DNA of 64,000 nt from positions 930,001 to 994,000 of the forward strand of contig NZ_FMMP01000006.1 of assembly GCF_900095725.1 (NCBI RefSeq), read 5' to 3'. The notes beneath the pieces were generated by a model. It was not told where the DNA came from and ran no database searches. It was given only the letters and a program-made list of their open reading frames with translations. Both the position numbers and the translations under genes were made by a program. Below, piece after piece: positions 7,717-19,422 of the stretch. The DNA is from Cellulosilyticum sp. I15G10I2 (GTDB taxonomy: Bacteria; Bacillota; Clostridia; Lachnospirales; Cellulosilyticaceae). Position 1 is the first letter of the stretch. Every line of letters begins with the position of its first letter.

Positions 7717-8847
7717 TTATTTTTTCTTAAATATATTTTGCCAACCTTTTTTAGATTCTTCTGTTTGGTCACCTGTCTCGTTTTCAAAATCTCTAATGAT
7801 ATTCTTTTGCTTATCGGTTAAATTCTTTGGCACAACGATGTAAACTTCTACGTACTGATCACCACGGTATTTCTTATTACGTATATTAGGAATACCTTTG
7901 CTTTGAAGTCTGAAGGTTGTAGATGTCTGTGTGCCGGCTTGTATTGAAAATTTGACATTACCATCCAAAGTAGGAATAGATAATTCTGCCCCAAGTGCTG
8001 CTTGTGCAAAACTAATTGGCATACGCATGTATACATCATTTCCTTTTCTTTCCAGAACCTCATGCGGTTTGATGGAGATTGTAACAAGCAAGTCACCTGC
8101 TGGAGCCCCTACTTCCCCTATTTCTCCTTTACCAGACACCCTTAAGGTTTGACCATGGTCAATACCTGCTGGTATACTTATGGTTACTTTTTTCTGAACT
8201 CTTACTTTTCCTTGTCCATGACAAGTTGTACAAGGTTCTTTAATAATTTTGCCCTGACCATGACACGCATCACAAGTCTGAACGCTTTGCATAGCTCCTA
8301 AAATTGTTCGTTGCGTTACACGTATCTGCCCTGTTCCACCACACTTACTGCAATGAACAGCACTTGTACCCGGTTTAGCTTTGCTTCCATGGCAAGTCGC
8401 ACATGTTTCAGAGGTATTAACAGTAATTTCTTTCTCACATCCAAAAGCAGCTTCTTCAAATGCAATTTGAATAGTCTGTCTGATATCAGCCCCAGGCATA
8501 GGTCCGCTTGGTCTTCTGCGTCCTCCCCCACCAAATATGTCTCCAAATACACTTCCAAATATATCATTCATATCAAAATCTGTATCAAACCCACCTGAGA
8601 AACCGCCACCACCAGCTGTTTGATCAAAAGCGCTATGTCCATATCTATCATAAGCAGCTCTTTTTTGCTCATCACTTAATACTTCATAAGCCTCTGTTGC
8701 CTCTTTAAATTTTGATTCAGCCTCTTTGTTATCAGGATTTGCATCCGGATGATATTTTTTAGCAACTTTTCTATAAGCTTTTTTTATATCAGTATCCTGA
8801 GCTCCTTTTGATACTCCCAGAATATCATAATAATCTCTTTTTTCCAC
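7717..8847 (-). CDS. dnaJ: Chaperone protein DnaJ
   Basis: A full-length 376-residue type I Hsp40. The N-terminal J domain begins [14 protein letters not shown] and carries the HPD tripeptide in YHPDAN. A Gly/Phe-rich linker follows (about 75-115). Four CxxCxGxG-type zinc repeats come next ([33 protein letters not shown]), then the C-terminal substrate-binding domains. It stimulates DnaK ATPase and delivers unfolded clients. Several GTG codons are in frame at the start; GGTGG spacing and the family N-terminus favour the GTG at 8845-8847, and a start four codons earlier is possible. It is last in the hrcA operon, 129 bp after dnaK. Confidence 0.96.
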   Translation of the reverse strand: MEKRDYYDILGVSKGAQDTDIKKAYRKVAKKYHPDANPDNKEAESKFKEATEAYEVLSDEQKRAAYDRYGHSAFDQTAGGGGFSGGFDTDFDMNDIFGSVFGDIFGGGGRRRPSGPMPGADIRQTIQIAFEEAAFGCEKEITVNTSETCATCHGSKAKPGTSAVHCSKCGGTGQIRVTQRTILGAMQSVQTCDACHGQGKIIKEPCTTCHGQGKVRVQKKVTISIPAGIDHGQTLRVSGKGEIGEVGAPAGDLLVTISIKPHEVLERKGNDVYMRMPISFAQAALGAELSIPTLDGNVKFSIQAGTQTSTTFRLQSKGIPNIRNKKYRGDQYVEVYIVVPKNLTDKQKNIIRDFENETGDQTEESKKGWQNIFKKK

Positions 8848-8939
8848 ACATTTCACCACCCAAATCAGATATTTTCAAAATCTCATCTCTATATATTACT
8901 ACATATCAGTTTATTTTACAAAACATTAACACAGAAACA

Positions 8940-8962
8940 GTCAAAGAGCATTACTCTTTGAC
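8940..8962 (-). terminator. Hairpin between dnaK and dnaJ
   Basis: A 9-bp stem (centred on TCAAAGAG / CTCTTTGA) with a 5-nt loop lies in the 129-bp dnaK-dnaJ spacer. The T-run after it on the minus strand is short, so it is more likely a partial terminator or an RNA-processing or stability element than a full stop. Confidence 0.5.
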
Positions 8963-8976
8963 CGTTTTCTGCATTA

Positions 8977-11414
<2,438 letters not shown>

Positions 11415-11452
11415 TTTTTCACCCTTTCTGCATAATGAATCACGTAACTTTT

Positions 11453-12490
11453 TTAAGAATCATCAAATTCATTAAGCATGTTTGTAATATGATTTGTAAC
11501 ATACTCTAAAACGGATACAACTTGACCATAGTCCATACGGGTAGGGCCAATAATCCCTATATTACCTAATGTATAGCCTCCAATAGTATAGCTTGTCGTG
11601 ATAATACTACAATCTTTCATTGGTGTATATATATTTTCCTGGCCTATCCGAATAGTAGTTTTATTTTTCGGATTATGATCTAAAAGTTTTACAAGATGTA
11701 ATTTTTCCTCAAAAAGTTTAAATATATCTCTAATTTTTTCTCTATCACTAAACTCTTGAAGATCTAGTATATTATTAACACCTCTTATGGAAATATTAGG
11801 TATATCTTCTTGTCTTAAAGTATCATAAATAACTTCTAATACACTGGCAGCTATATCACTATAATCTTTCAGCTTTTCTTCTATAGATATTCTAATTTTA
11901 TGCAAGCTGATTTCTGTAAGCGTTGTACCCTTTAAACATTCATTTAAAATATTAGTTAACTGCATACAAAGATGAAAGTTTAATTCTTTAGGCGTTCTTA
12001 TGATGTGATTCTTAACAATATTAGTATCTGTTACAATAACACATGCAACACTTTTATCGTCAATAGGAACAAGCTGTAAATGTTTAATCGTTGTTTGAGC
12101 AATAGGTGCTGCCGATGCAATAGTTGCATAATTTGTAAGCATAGCAATAAGTTTTGCTGTTTCTTCAACGAGCATATCAATTCGATTGATCTTTTGCTTA
12201 ATCATTTCAGTAATAATACGCTCCACATCAGGATTAACATGTTTTCTTTCCATAAGCGTATCTACATATAATCTGTATCCTTTATCAGAAGGTATTCTGC
12301 CTGCGGAAGTGTGAGGCTGCATAATAAACCCTAAGTCTTCGAGGTCTGCCATCTCGTTTCTTATCGTAGCAGAACTAATCCCTAAATCATATTTTTTAGA
12401 AATTGTTCTGGAACCTACTGGATCACCCGTTTGTATATAATCACGAATGATTGCTTCAAGTATTCTTACTTTTCTTTCATTCATGTCCAT
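11453..12490 (-). CDS. hrcA: Heat-inducible transcription repressor HrcA
   Basis: A 346-residue HrcA. The N-terminal winged helix covers about 1-75 (ERKVRILEAIIRDYI, DPVGSRTISKKY, LGISSATIRNEMADLEDLGF, then PHTSAGRIPSDKGYR). The C-terminal GAF-like and inserted dimerisation region follows. HrcA binds CIRCE operators and is kept active by GroEL. A longer frame runs through the CIRCE repeat; AGGAAGTG is spaced for the ATG at 12488-12490, and starting there leaves the operator in the 5' untranslated region as expected. It is first in the operon. Confidence 0.97.
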   Translation of the reverse strand: MDMNERKVRILEAIIRDYIQTGDPVGSRTISKKYDLGISSATIRNEMADLEDLGFIMQPHTSAGRIPSDKGYRLYVDTLMERKHVNPDVERIITEMIKQKINRIDMLVEETAKLIAMLTNYATIASAAPIAQTTIKHLQLVPIDDKSVACVIVTDTNIVKNHIIRTPKELNFHLCMQLTNILNECLKGTTLTEISLHKIRISIEEKLKDYSDIAASVLEVIYDTLRQEDIPNISIRGVNNILDLQEFSDREKIRDIFKLFEEKLHLVKLLDHNPKNKTTIRIGQENIYTPMKDCSIITTSYTIGGYTLGNIGIIGPTRMDYGQVVSVLEYVTNHITNMLNEFDDS

Positions 12491-12512
12491 AACATCACTT
12501 CCTTTTGCTTTG

Positions 12513-12539
12513 TTAGCACTCACTAAGCTTGAGTGCTAA
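12513..12539 (-). promoter_or_regulatory. CIRCE operator (HrcA binding site)
   Basis: TTAGCACTC (12513-12521), a 9-bp spacer and GAGTGCTAA (12531-12539) form a perfect 9-9-9 CIRCE inverted repeat. It lies between the promoter and the hrcA start, so HrcA represses its own operon. No second CIRCE was seen in the window. Confidence 0.98.
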
Positions 12540-12549
12540 CTATAAAATA

Positions 12550-12578
12550 AAGATATCACTATTTTTAAAATCTGTCAA
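12550..12578 (-). promoter_or_regulatory. Promoter of hrcA-grpE-dnaK-dnaJ
   Basis: On the minus strand a perfect TTGACA (12573-12578) lies 17 bp from TATCTT (12550-12555), immediately upstream of the CIRCE element. Transcription would start within or just before the operator, the classic HrcA arrangement. Confidence 0.85.
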
Positions 12579-12602
12579 TAACCTAATAAATAATTTTTAT
12601 AA

Positions 12603-13733
12603 TTATAAAAAAGAACTAAAAACCTCATTGCAGATGTCCATACCATAGTCCGATAAAAAGAGGTTATCCTTATTTTTTACAAGTATTTTAAGTTTTATCC
12701 ACTTATTTATTTGGCTTTTATAAACATTAAATAGATCTGTTTTAAATGTTTTATTAAAATCAGTAATACTTATTCCTTCAGTCATTCGAAGTCCTAAAAA
12801 CATAAACTCTTGCATGGCCACCTCTTGACTTATTACCTCTTGTTCTCGTTTAAGATACTGGATTTGTCCACTTGATTGAAGGTATTTTTCCATTTTGGTT
12901 TCATTATGATATCTAATGCCTTCAAAAAAAGAATGGGCTCCAAGTCCAATACCTATATAAGGCTCTCTTTTCCAATAAAGGATATTATGTTTACAAGCTT
13001 TTCTCGGCTTTGACCAGTTAGAGATTTCATACTGCATATAGCCGAGGCTCTTGAGATACGCTTTTGCATAATGGTACATTTTTCTATCAGTCTCTTCATC
13101 AATAAGCTCAAACTCTCCTTGTTGATACATTTCCCAAAATCTTGTTCCTTCTTCGATAATAAGTGCATAGAGAGATATATGGTCTAAATCATAAGAGGCT
13201 ACTACTTCTAAGGTTTCTTGAAACTCTGCTAGCGTTTGCGTAGGCAGTGCAAACATAATATCTGAGTTTAGACTGCATGTTGTATTTTCTTTTAATAGCG
13301 AAATACTTTTGGCCCACTCTTCAAAGGTATGTCTGCGTCCAATGAGCTTAAGTAATCTATTATGCGTAGATTGTAGGCCTAAACTTATGCGATTAATAGG
13401 ATATGCATTGATAATATGCATACAATCTGCTGTAATTGTGCCCGGATTAGCTTCTATTGTCCATTCTACATCAGTCTCTAGTATAAAGTGCTCAGTGATC
13501 GTAAGGCATATTTCATCCAATAAAAGGGGTGGAAGCATCATAGGTGTGCCGCCACCAATAAATATAGTCTTAATTGTATGCTTTTTATAAATAAGCTTAG
13601 CTTGATTTTTTATTTCTTCAATCAGTACCCTACAATAATCAGATTGTATTTCCGGTTTTGGAAAAGATAAAAAATCACAGTAATAACATTTCGAAATACA
13701 AAATGGTATATGAATATAAATGCCTATTTTCAT
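12603..13733 (-). CDS. hemW: HemW-type radical SAM heme chaperone (HemN-like)
   Basis: A 376-residue radical SAM protein. It starts KIGIYIHIPFCISKCYYCDF, with the CxxxCxxC cluster motif, followed by the GGGTPMMLP SAM-binding glycine motif and NPGTI. The C-terminal HemN-type domain is present. HemN (coproporphyrinogen oxidase) has a further cysteine just after the motif; here that position is Phe (CDF), as in HemW, which binds and inserts heme rather than oxidising porphyrin. The position between lepA and hrcA is standard in Firmicutes for hemW. It starts 9 bp after lepA. Confidence 0.93.
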   Translation of the reverse strand: MKIGIYIHIPFCISKCYYCDFLSFPKPEIQSDYCRVLIEEIKNQAKLIYKKHTIKTIFIGGGTPMMLPPLLLDEICLTITEHFILETDVEWTIEANPGTITADCMHIINAYPINRISLGLQSTHNRLLKLIGRRHTFEEWAKSISLLKENTTCSLNSDIMFALPTQTLAEFQETLEVVASYDLDHISLYALIIEEGTRFWEMYQQGEFELIDEETDRKMYHYAKAYLKSLGYMQYEISNWSKPRKACKHNILYWKREPYIGIGLGAHSFFEGIRYHNETKMEKYLQSSGQIQYLKREQEVISQEVAMQEFMFLGLRMTEGISITDFNKTFKTDLFNVYKSQINKWIKLKILVKNKDNLFLSDYGMDICNEVFSSFL

Positions 13734-13742
13734 AAACGCCCT

Positions 13743-15554
13743 CTATTCATCTAGCTTGAGTACACTCATAAATGCTTGTTGCGGTACTTCTACATTACCT
13801 ACTTGACGCATACGCTTTTTACCTTCTTTTTGTTTCTCTAATAATTTTCTTTTACGTGAAATATCCCCACCATAACATTTGGCAAGTACATCTTTTCGCA
13901 TTGCACTTATTGTTTCTCTTGCAACAACTTTATTGCCTATAGTGGCTTGAATAGGAATCTCAAACAGATGCCTTGGTATCTCTTTTTTTAGTTTTTCAGT
14001 AATCTTACGTCCTTTTTCTACTGACTTCTCTTCATGAACGATAAGCGAAAGCGCATCAACCATTTCTTTGTTTACCAAAATATCCAATTTAACAAGTTTT
14101 GACTGCGCATAACCTTTTAATTCATAGTCAAATGAAGCATAGCCTCTTGTCCTTGACTTAAGGGCATCAAAAAAGTCATAGATAATCTCATTGAGAGGGA
14201 GCTCATAGCTTAAAACAGTTCGTGTTGCTTCTAAATATTCCATACCTAAATAAGTCCCTCTTCGGTCTTGGCATAAATCCATAACTGCCCCAACATATTC
14301 TGATGGCACAATAACTTGTGCTTTTACCATAGGCTCTTCCATATATTTAATATGGGAAGGATCTGGAAGATTTGCAGGATTAGACAAGTTAATGACATCT
14401 CCATTTGTCTGATGCACTTTATAGATAACATTTGGTGCTGTAGTAACTAAATCAAGATTATATTCTCTCTCAAGTCTTTCCTGTATAATTTCCATATGCA
14501 GCAATCCTAAGAAACCACAACGAAACCCAAATCCAAGAGCAATTGAAGTTTCAGGTTCAAAAACAAGCGCTGCGTCATTAAGCTGTAATTTTTCAAGACT
14601 ATCTCTAAGGTCACCATATTTCGCCCCATCTGCCGGGTATAAGCCGCAGTACACCATAGGATTAACTTTTTTATAACCTGGGAGCTGCTCACTTGCAGGG
14701 TTGTTTGCATCAGTTACTGTATCGCCTACACTTGTATCTTTTACATTTTTAATACTCGCAGTAATATAGCCTACTTCACCTGGAACTAAAATATCAGTAG
14801 GTCTAAATTGACCTGCGCCAAAGGTTCCTACTTCCACTACTTCGAATTCTGCTTTAGTTGCCATCATACGGATCTTCATACCCTTTTTAACGACCCCTTC
14901 TTTAACACGGCAAAAAACAATAACGCCCTTATATGGGTCATACAAGGAATCAAAGATAAGTGCTCTTAAAGGTGCTTCTTTATCACCTACAGGACATGGC
15001 ACAAATTTAACAACCTGTTCAAGGACTTCTTCGATATTAAGCCCTGTTTTAGCCGATATAAGCGGTGCGTGGCTTGCATCAAGTCCAATAATATCCTCTA
15101 TCTGTTGTTTAACAACTTCTGGATTAGCACTAGGTAAATCAATTTTATTAATAACAGGTATAACTTCAAGATCATGTTCAAGAGCAAGGTACACATTGGC
15201 AAGCGTCTGAGCTTCTATGCCTTGTGCAGCATCTACGACAAGTATAGCGCCTTCACAGGCTGCCAAACTCCTTGATACTTCATAATTAAAATCCACATGT
15301 CCTGGTGTATCTATTAAATTAAAAATGTACTCTTCTCCATCTTGAGCACGATAAACAAGCCTAACTGCTTGGGATTTAATCGTAATCCCTCTTTCTCTTT
15401 CTAAATCCATGTTATCAAGCACTTGTGCCTGCATTTCTCTTGAAGTAAGAGTTCCTGTCATCTGGATAATACGGTCAGCGAGGGTACTTTTACCATGATC
15501 AATGTGTGCAATAATGCAAAAATTCCTTATTTTTTGTTGTATTGAAAGAGACAT
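13743..15554 (-). CDS. lepA: Elongation factor 4 (LepA)
   Basis: A 603-residue translational GTPase. G motifs are all present: [14 protein letters not shown] (P-loop), RGITIKSQ (switch I), [14 protein letters not shown] and SAKTG. The C-terminal LepA-specific domain includes [12 protein letters not shown] and ends [18 protein letters not shown]. It acts on the ribosome in initiation/elongation quality control. AGGAGGGG precedes the ATG. It has its own promoter overlapping the end of spoIIP and is followed closely by hemW. Confidence 0.98.
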   Translation of the reverse strand: MSLSIQQKIRNFCIIAHIDHGKSTLADRIIQMTGTLTSREMQAQVLDNMDLERERGITIKSQAVRLVYRAQDGEEYIFNLIDTPGHVDFNYEVSRSLAACEGAILVVDAAQGIEAQTLANVYLALEHDLEVIPVINKIDLPSANPEVVKQQIEDIIGLDASHAPLISAKTGLNIEEVLEQVVKFVPCPVGDKEAPLRALIFDSLYDPYKGVIVFCRVKEGVVKKGMKIRMMATKAEFEVVEVGTFGAGQFRPTDILVPGEVGYITASIKNVKDTSVGDTVTDANNPASEQLPGYKKVNPMVYCGLYPADGAKYGDLRDSLEKLQLNDAALVFEPETSIALGFGFRCGFLGLLHMEIIQERLEREYNLDLVTTAPNVIYKVHQTNGDVINLSNPANLPDPSHIKYMEEPMVKAQVIVPSEYVGAVMDLCQDRRGTYLGMEYLEATRTVLSYELPLNEIIYDFFDALKSRTRGYASFDYELKGYAQSKLVKLDILVNKEMVDALSLIVHEEKSVEKGRKITEKLKKEIPRHLFEIPIQATIGNKVVARETISAMRKDVLAKCYGGDISRKRKLLEKQKEGKKRMRQVGNVEVPQQAFMSVLKLDE

Positions 15555-15608
15555 ATTGCCCCTCCTATTTCTTTTGTAATTTTAGTTTATTATATCATAG
15601 CAAACTTC

Positions 15609-15638
15609 ATTATAGCATAGGCTTTATTTTTGTATCAA
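15609..15638 (-). promoter_or_regulatory. Promoter of lepA-hemW
   Basis: On the minus strand TTGATA (15633-15638) and TATAAT (15609-15614) are 18 bp apart, with TG one base before the -10 (extended -10). The -35 box overlaps the spoIIP stop codon, so housekeeping lepA is separated from the sporulation gene upstream. Confidence 0.65.
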
Positions 15639-16828
15639 TCTTTTTCAATGACTTTTGCAATAATATTAGCAAGTGGGATAGCTGCATTAAGTGCCTCTTG
15701 TCCTGTGTTAGTCTGAGCACCTATTTCAACAAGTAGTGAGAAAGGTCTCATATGTAAACTATACCGATATTCTTTAAAATAAACTTTCTTCATAAGATCT
15801 GGATAATATTTATAAGCCGTCTCTTGTGCTTGTAAGGAAAAAGCCAAATTTTCATCGAGATATGGGTTTTTGAGTTCTTTTTTCTTTACAATCTCTCCAT
15901 CTATATTTCTATTCATACACAGTCCATTTACAAACATAATCTTAGCTGTATCTCTATTATCAACAGAAGTTAATAAATGAACATTTTCCGGAACCCCGTC
16001 TCTATGTATATCAATAGATATTTCGATGGAAGGATTATTTTCTAATATTTTTGATATGGTTTTTTCCATGATTTCATAAGCCCCTGTTGTGTTACCTGTC
16101 TGATCAGCATAAAATTCATTAGTAATATGCAGTGTCTCTATACCATAGTCTTTTTCGAATATTTGTTTTAATTTATTCCCTACATCAACAACAGAAATGC
16201 CATCTTTGTACATTTCCCTCGCATGGGTATGAAAAATAAGAACTTTAGGACCCTCACCCTTATCAGTAATCCGTAATTTTCGAGTCATTAAATCATAAAA
16301 ATCCCATTGTTTTAGAAACTCCGTATTAAGTTCTAACTGTGCATCCCCTGTAATAAAATACTTTAAGAGATAATAAGGATCTTTATAATTTTCTTTAGAT
16401 AACTCCATCTTTTTAATAGTTGGCAACTTGGGAGAATAGTTATTTTCATCTGAATAAATAAAGGATTCGTCTGTATTTTGAGCATCAAAGTAACCATTGA
16501 TGTCGTGATTATCTACGCCTGTCAAGTATGTGTAATTCTTTAAATAAGGTATAGCATGTGTAATAAGTGTAAGCGGTTCGCCCCACATAATATTTATATA
16601 ATCATATACATAGTTTTTTAGGAAGAAATGATTGTTAAAATTTCCTTTGAAATGAGGCAATGCCTTATTAACAATAAGTTGTGAGGTACTATGACTATAT
16701 CTTACATCTATATTTTTAAAAGTATTTAACAAAGAAATCATGATAAATACATACAAGACAATCTTCTTAAAAAGACTGCCTTCTAAAGCATCTTTTAAGT
16801 TCCAATAAAGATTCTGTACATGCTTCAA
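15635..16828 (-). CDS. spoIIP: Stage II sporulation protein P
   Basis: A 397-residue SpoIIP, the amidase and endopeptidase that removes septal peptidoglycan during engulfment together with SpoIID and SpoIIM. A membrane anchor lies at about residues 20-40 (IVLYVFIMISLLNTF). The catalytic domain starts near 205 with ILIFHTHAREMY-like sequence (read here as VLIFHTHAREMY), and continues with the zinc and catalytic segments ISIDIHRDGVP and LLVEIGAQTNT. The start is TTG behind a GGGGGG site six bases away. It lies 67 bp downstream of gpr, as in many Clostridia. Confidence 0.96.
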   Translation of the reverse strand: MKHVQNLYWNLKDALEGSLFKKIVLYVFIMISLLNTFKNIDVRYSHSTSQLIVNKALPHFKGNFNNHFFLKNYVYDYINIMWGEPLTLITHAIPYLKNYTYLTGVDNHDINGYFDAQNTDESFIYSDENNYSPKLPTIKKMELSKENYKDPYYLLKYFITGDAQLELNTEFLKQWDFYDLMTRKLRITDKGEGPKVLIFHTHAREMYKDGISVVDVGNKLKQIFEKDYGIETLHITNEFYADQTGNTTGAYEIMEKTISKILENNPSIEISIDIHRDGVPENVHLLTSVDNRDTAKIMFVNGLCMNRNIDGEIVKKKELKNPYLDENLAFSLQAQETAYKYYPDLMKKVYFKEYRYSLHMRPFSLLVEIGAQTNTGQEALNAAIPLANIIAKVIEKD

Positions 16829-16895
16829 TGAGATCCCCCCATAAAATGTGTTTTTACTAGTCTATACCCTTGTCTTACTTTTTATGACTAACAAC

Positions 16896-17909
16896 CTAAT
16901 GAGTATACTTATTAATATCATCTATCGTTATACCTGGATGTACCGCTATATTAATACCATTTGCAATAATGTTAGTTAAATATTCTATCACCTCATCAAT
17001 TTCCTTAGGCGTTACAAACAAATCTGCTATTTCTGGGAAAAGCGTCTCCTTAATAAGCTGGTATTTTTCTTGTTCACTTAATTCTTTGAGCATATCATAT
17101 AATTCTGACCGCTCTGCTTGTTTTAACATATTATCAATAAGCTGGTTAAATGCATCTGTTACCAAAGTAGCGGTGTCTACAACTGTAGGTACCCCTATAG
17201 CTATTACCGGACAACCTACTGTTTCTTCATTAAGTTGTTTTCTAGGATTGCCTACACCCGCACCTGGTGAAATGCCTGTATTTGTAATCTGAATGGTAGA
17301 GTTAATCCTCGAAGTACTTCTTGCAGCTAGCGCGTCAATTGCAATAATACAATCAGGCTTAGTTTTTTCAGCTACACCACTAATAATTTCTGTTGTTTCG
17401 ATACCGGTAAGTCCCATAACCCCTGGTGCAAAACTGCTTAGATGACAAACTGATTCATCTATCTTTTCTGGCATTTTCATACTTAAATGCCTTGTTACAA
17501 GCACCTTGTTCGTTACCTTCGGTCCAAGCGTATCGGGGGTTGCAAAACGATTTCCAAGACCAATTACAAGAATGTCCATATCTTTTTTTTCTTTATTTGG
17601 TAATAAAGATGTAATAGCTTGAGACAATAAATCAATCACTTCTTTATGTGTTTCAGGATCATTCTCCTTCATATTAGTGCACTCAATAGTAATATACTCA
17701 CCTCGCGGCTTTCCCATGTTTTTTTCGCCAAGCGCATTTTTAATGCCTACACGAGTCACTCTAATATCATGGGCTTCAATATATTCTTCATCAATCGCTA
17801 CACCCGGAATTTCATAATCCTCACTCTTGCTTAATTTTAATGTATTACTTATCTCAACTGCCAGATCTGTTCTTGGAGACCAATTGTCAAAACTTGTATT
17901 ACCTGCCAT
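16896..17909 (-). CDS. gpr: GPR germination endopeptidase
   Basis: A 337-residue A25-family protease that degrades small acid-soluble spore proteins on germination. The N-terminus after the start includes WSPRTDLAVE, the region that is clipped to activate the zymogen in Bacillus. Conserved core segments VIGLGNRFATPDTLGP, FAPGVMGLTGIET, DALAARSTSRI, GVGNPRKQLN and GVPTVVDT are all present. An upstream in-frame ATG adds 14 residues, but AAGGAG fits the ATG at 17907-17909. It is divergent from rpsT and followed by spoIIP. Confidence 0.96.
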   Translation of the reverse strand: MAGNTSFDNWSPRTDLAVEISNTLKLSKSEDYEIPGVAIDEEYIEAHDIRVTRVGIKNALGEKNMGKPRGEYITIECTNMKENDPETHKEVIDLLSQAITSLLPNKEKKDMDILVIGLGNRFATPDTLGPKVTNKVLVTRHLSMKMPEKIDESVCHLSSFAPGVMGLTGIETTEIISGVAEKTKPDCIIAIDALAARSTSRINSTIQITNTGISPGAGVGNPRKQLNEETVGCPVIAIGVPTVVDTATLVTDAFNQLIDNMLKQAERSELYDMLKELSEQEKYQLIKETLFPEIADLFVTPKEIDEVIEYLTNIIANGINIAVHPGITIDDINKYTH

Positions 17910-18028
17910 ACGCTCACTCCTTAAAATAATAGATAAACCATTGCCAATCAATGCATAAAGTTAAGTGAAACCTGTAACTAACTTACTCATATACTATGTA
18001 TCTTTACCATTATTTTTATGCATATACA

Positions 18029-18057
18029 TTGACTTAATTCTAGGATTAGGGTATAAT
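18029..18057 (+). promoter_or_regulatory. Promoter of rpsT
   Basis: TTGACT (18029-18034) and a perfect TATAAT (18052-18057) are 17 bp apart, about 70 bp upstream of the rpsT start. It is among the strongest promoters in the window, as expected for a ribosomal protein gene. Confidence 0.85.
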
Positions 18058-18126
18058 GAGCTTGTTTAAAACCGTTCATAATTCCCCTAAACCGTGTCCA
18101 TAGAATATGAATGGAGGTGCCATACC

Positions 18127-18390
18127 ATGGCAAATATTAAATCAGCAAAAAAACGTATTAAAGTTATTGCAACAAAAACAGCTCGTAATCGTTCAATTCG
18201 TTCAACGGTTAAAACTCAAATTAAAAAGGTGGTTGCTGCTGTAGATGCTAAAGATTTAGCTTCAGCACAAACTTCTTTAGTTGTTGCGGTAAAAGCTATT
18301 GATAAAGCTGCTGCAAAAGGTGTATACCATAAAAAAACGGCTGCAAGAAAAAAATCTACACTTGCTACATTAGTTAATTCAATCGCTTAA
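18127..18390 (+). CDS. rpsT: Small ribosomal subunit protein bS20
   Basis: An 87-residue, highly basic S20. It starts MANIKSAKKRIKV, contains NRSIRSTVKTQIKKV, and ends with the family-typical AAAKGVYHKKTAARKKSTLA region. The longer frame from 18094 is rejected because ATGGAGGTG at 18109-18117 is the ribosome binding site for the ATG at 18127. It binds the 5' domain of 16S rRNA. It is monocistronic on the plus strand, opposite gpr and convergent with holA. Confidence 0.98.
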   Translation: MANIKSAKKRIKVIATKTARNRSIRSTVKTQIKKVVAAVDAKDLASAQTSLVVAVKAIDKAAAKGVYHKKTAARKKSTLATLVNSIA

Positions 18391-18404
18391 ATATTAAATA
18401 TTGC

Positions 18405-18438
18405 AAAACAAAAAGACCTTGAGGGGTCTTTTTGTTTT
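18405..18438. terminator. Bidirectional terminator between rpsT and holA
   Basis: A perfect 14-bp inverted repeat (18405-18418 and 18425-18438) with a 6-nt loop and T-rich right arm ends rpsT on the plus strand. It also lies just past the holA stop on the minus strand. Confidence 0.9.
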
Positions 18439-18449
18439 ATAGATACTCA

Positions 18450-19421
18450 TTATGCATTTAAACACTCTATCATCAATACTTCTACTCTTCCTACACTATT
18501 CATTCTGCCATTTTTTATATCTTTATCTGTTTCTAAACACCGCCCTAATATTTCTTCAAGCTGCTTAAAACTATATAAATTAACTTGTTCTATTATCTCT
18601 TTAAGCGCAAAGTATGGGAGCTTCATACGCGAAGCAATTTCCTTTGGTGCCATATTATTTTTTAACAAATATTTAATTTGAAGCATAATGCGATATTGTC
18701 TAGCAATTAATACTAATATGCCTATTGGAGATTCTTTGCTTTGAATAAGTGTATGATAGATTTTAAATGCATCTTGTGCGTTACGATGAGCAATTCTTTT
18801 AACAAGCTCAAAGATTCTTTTTTCTAAAGAAAATACACAGACCTCCTCTATCATTTGCTTATTAATAGGCTTATCATCTGCATAAGCTATAAGTTTGTCA
18901 AATTCACCTATAATATAAGCTATATCTTCCGGCATATTGCGTAAAAAAAACAATAATGTCTGCTTATCAATACGCACTTTGTAGTGTTTTATTTTTTCTT
19001 CCAGTATTTTCAATACATACTCTTCTCCAGGATAATCAAACACGCATACCGTATATTTGGCTTTTATAGTCTTATAAAGCTTACTACGTTTATCTATTTC
19101 TTTTTCATCAATTATAAGTGTAAGATAGTCAGGCATTGATTGCATAAAGCTTTCAAACTTTTCTGTTTCTTCTTTTTTTCCAGTTTTAAAAAAACCGGAT
19201 TCTTTTATATAAATCATTTTACGCTCTGCAAAAAAAGGTAATGTTTCTGCAATTTCTATCAGCTTCGAAACCACAATTTCTTTATCCTTTGCCTCGTAAT
19301 AATTCATCATTTCATAGCCAGAGGTTAAAACCTTATTTTTCAATTCTATTATAAATTGGTTTTTAGACCAGGCATCTTCGCCTATAAGCAGGTAACACTG
19401 ATCTAATTGTTTAGTTTGCAT
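18450..19421 (-). CDS. holA: DNA polymerase III subunit delta
   Basis: A 323-residue HolA-like clamp-loader subunit. The N-terminal AAA-like domain begins CYLLIGEDAWSKNQFI, matching the YLL.GeE pattern of the family, with MPDYLTLIIDEKEIDKRSKLYK in the second half. The C-terminal helical domain includes RIFELVKRIAHRNAQDAF and ends with a helix containing KNGRMNSVGRVEVLMIEC. It opens the beta clamp for loading. The ATG follows the comEC stop by a single base; comEC-holA adjacency is common in Firmicutes. Confidence 0.95.
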   Translation of the reverse strand: MQTKQLDQCYLLIGEDAWSKNQFIIELKNKVLTSGYEMMNYYEAKDKEIVVSKLIEIAETLPFFAERKMIYIKESGFFKTGKKEETEKFESFMQSMPDYLTLIIDEKEIDKRSKLYKTIKAKYTVCVFDYPGEEYVLKILEEKIKHYKVRIDKQTLLFFLRNMPEDIAYIIGEFDKLIAYADDKPINKQMIEEVCVFSLEKRIFELVKRIAHRNAQDAFKIYHTLIQSKESPIGILVLIARQYRIMLQIKYLLKNNMAPKEIASRMKLPYFALKEIIEQVNLYSFKQLEEILGRCLETDKDIKNGRMNSVGRVEVLMIECLNA

Positions 19422-19422
19422 C

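Noticed and set aside
8316-8598. Three overlapping frames on both strands inside dnaJ
   Set aside because: Shadows of the Gly-rich and zinc-finger region of dnaJ with low-complexity translations.
16829-16895. Possible sporulation sigma-E type promoter before spoIIP (GTCATAAA, then TATAGACT on the minus strand)
   Set aside because: The -10 part fits the consensus poorly and the clostridial sigma-E consensus was not available to compare.
17910-18126. Largest intergenic gap (217 bp), examined for an RNA gene or sporulation promoter of gpr
   Set aside because: Apart from the rpsT promoter and two ribosome binding sites I see no stable structure; no clear sigma-F/G site was found.
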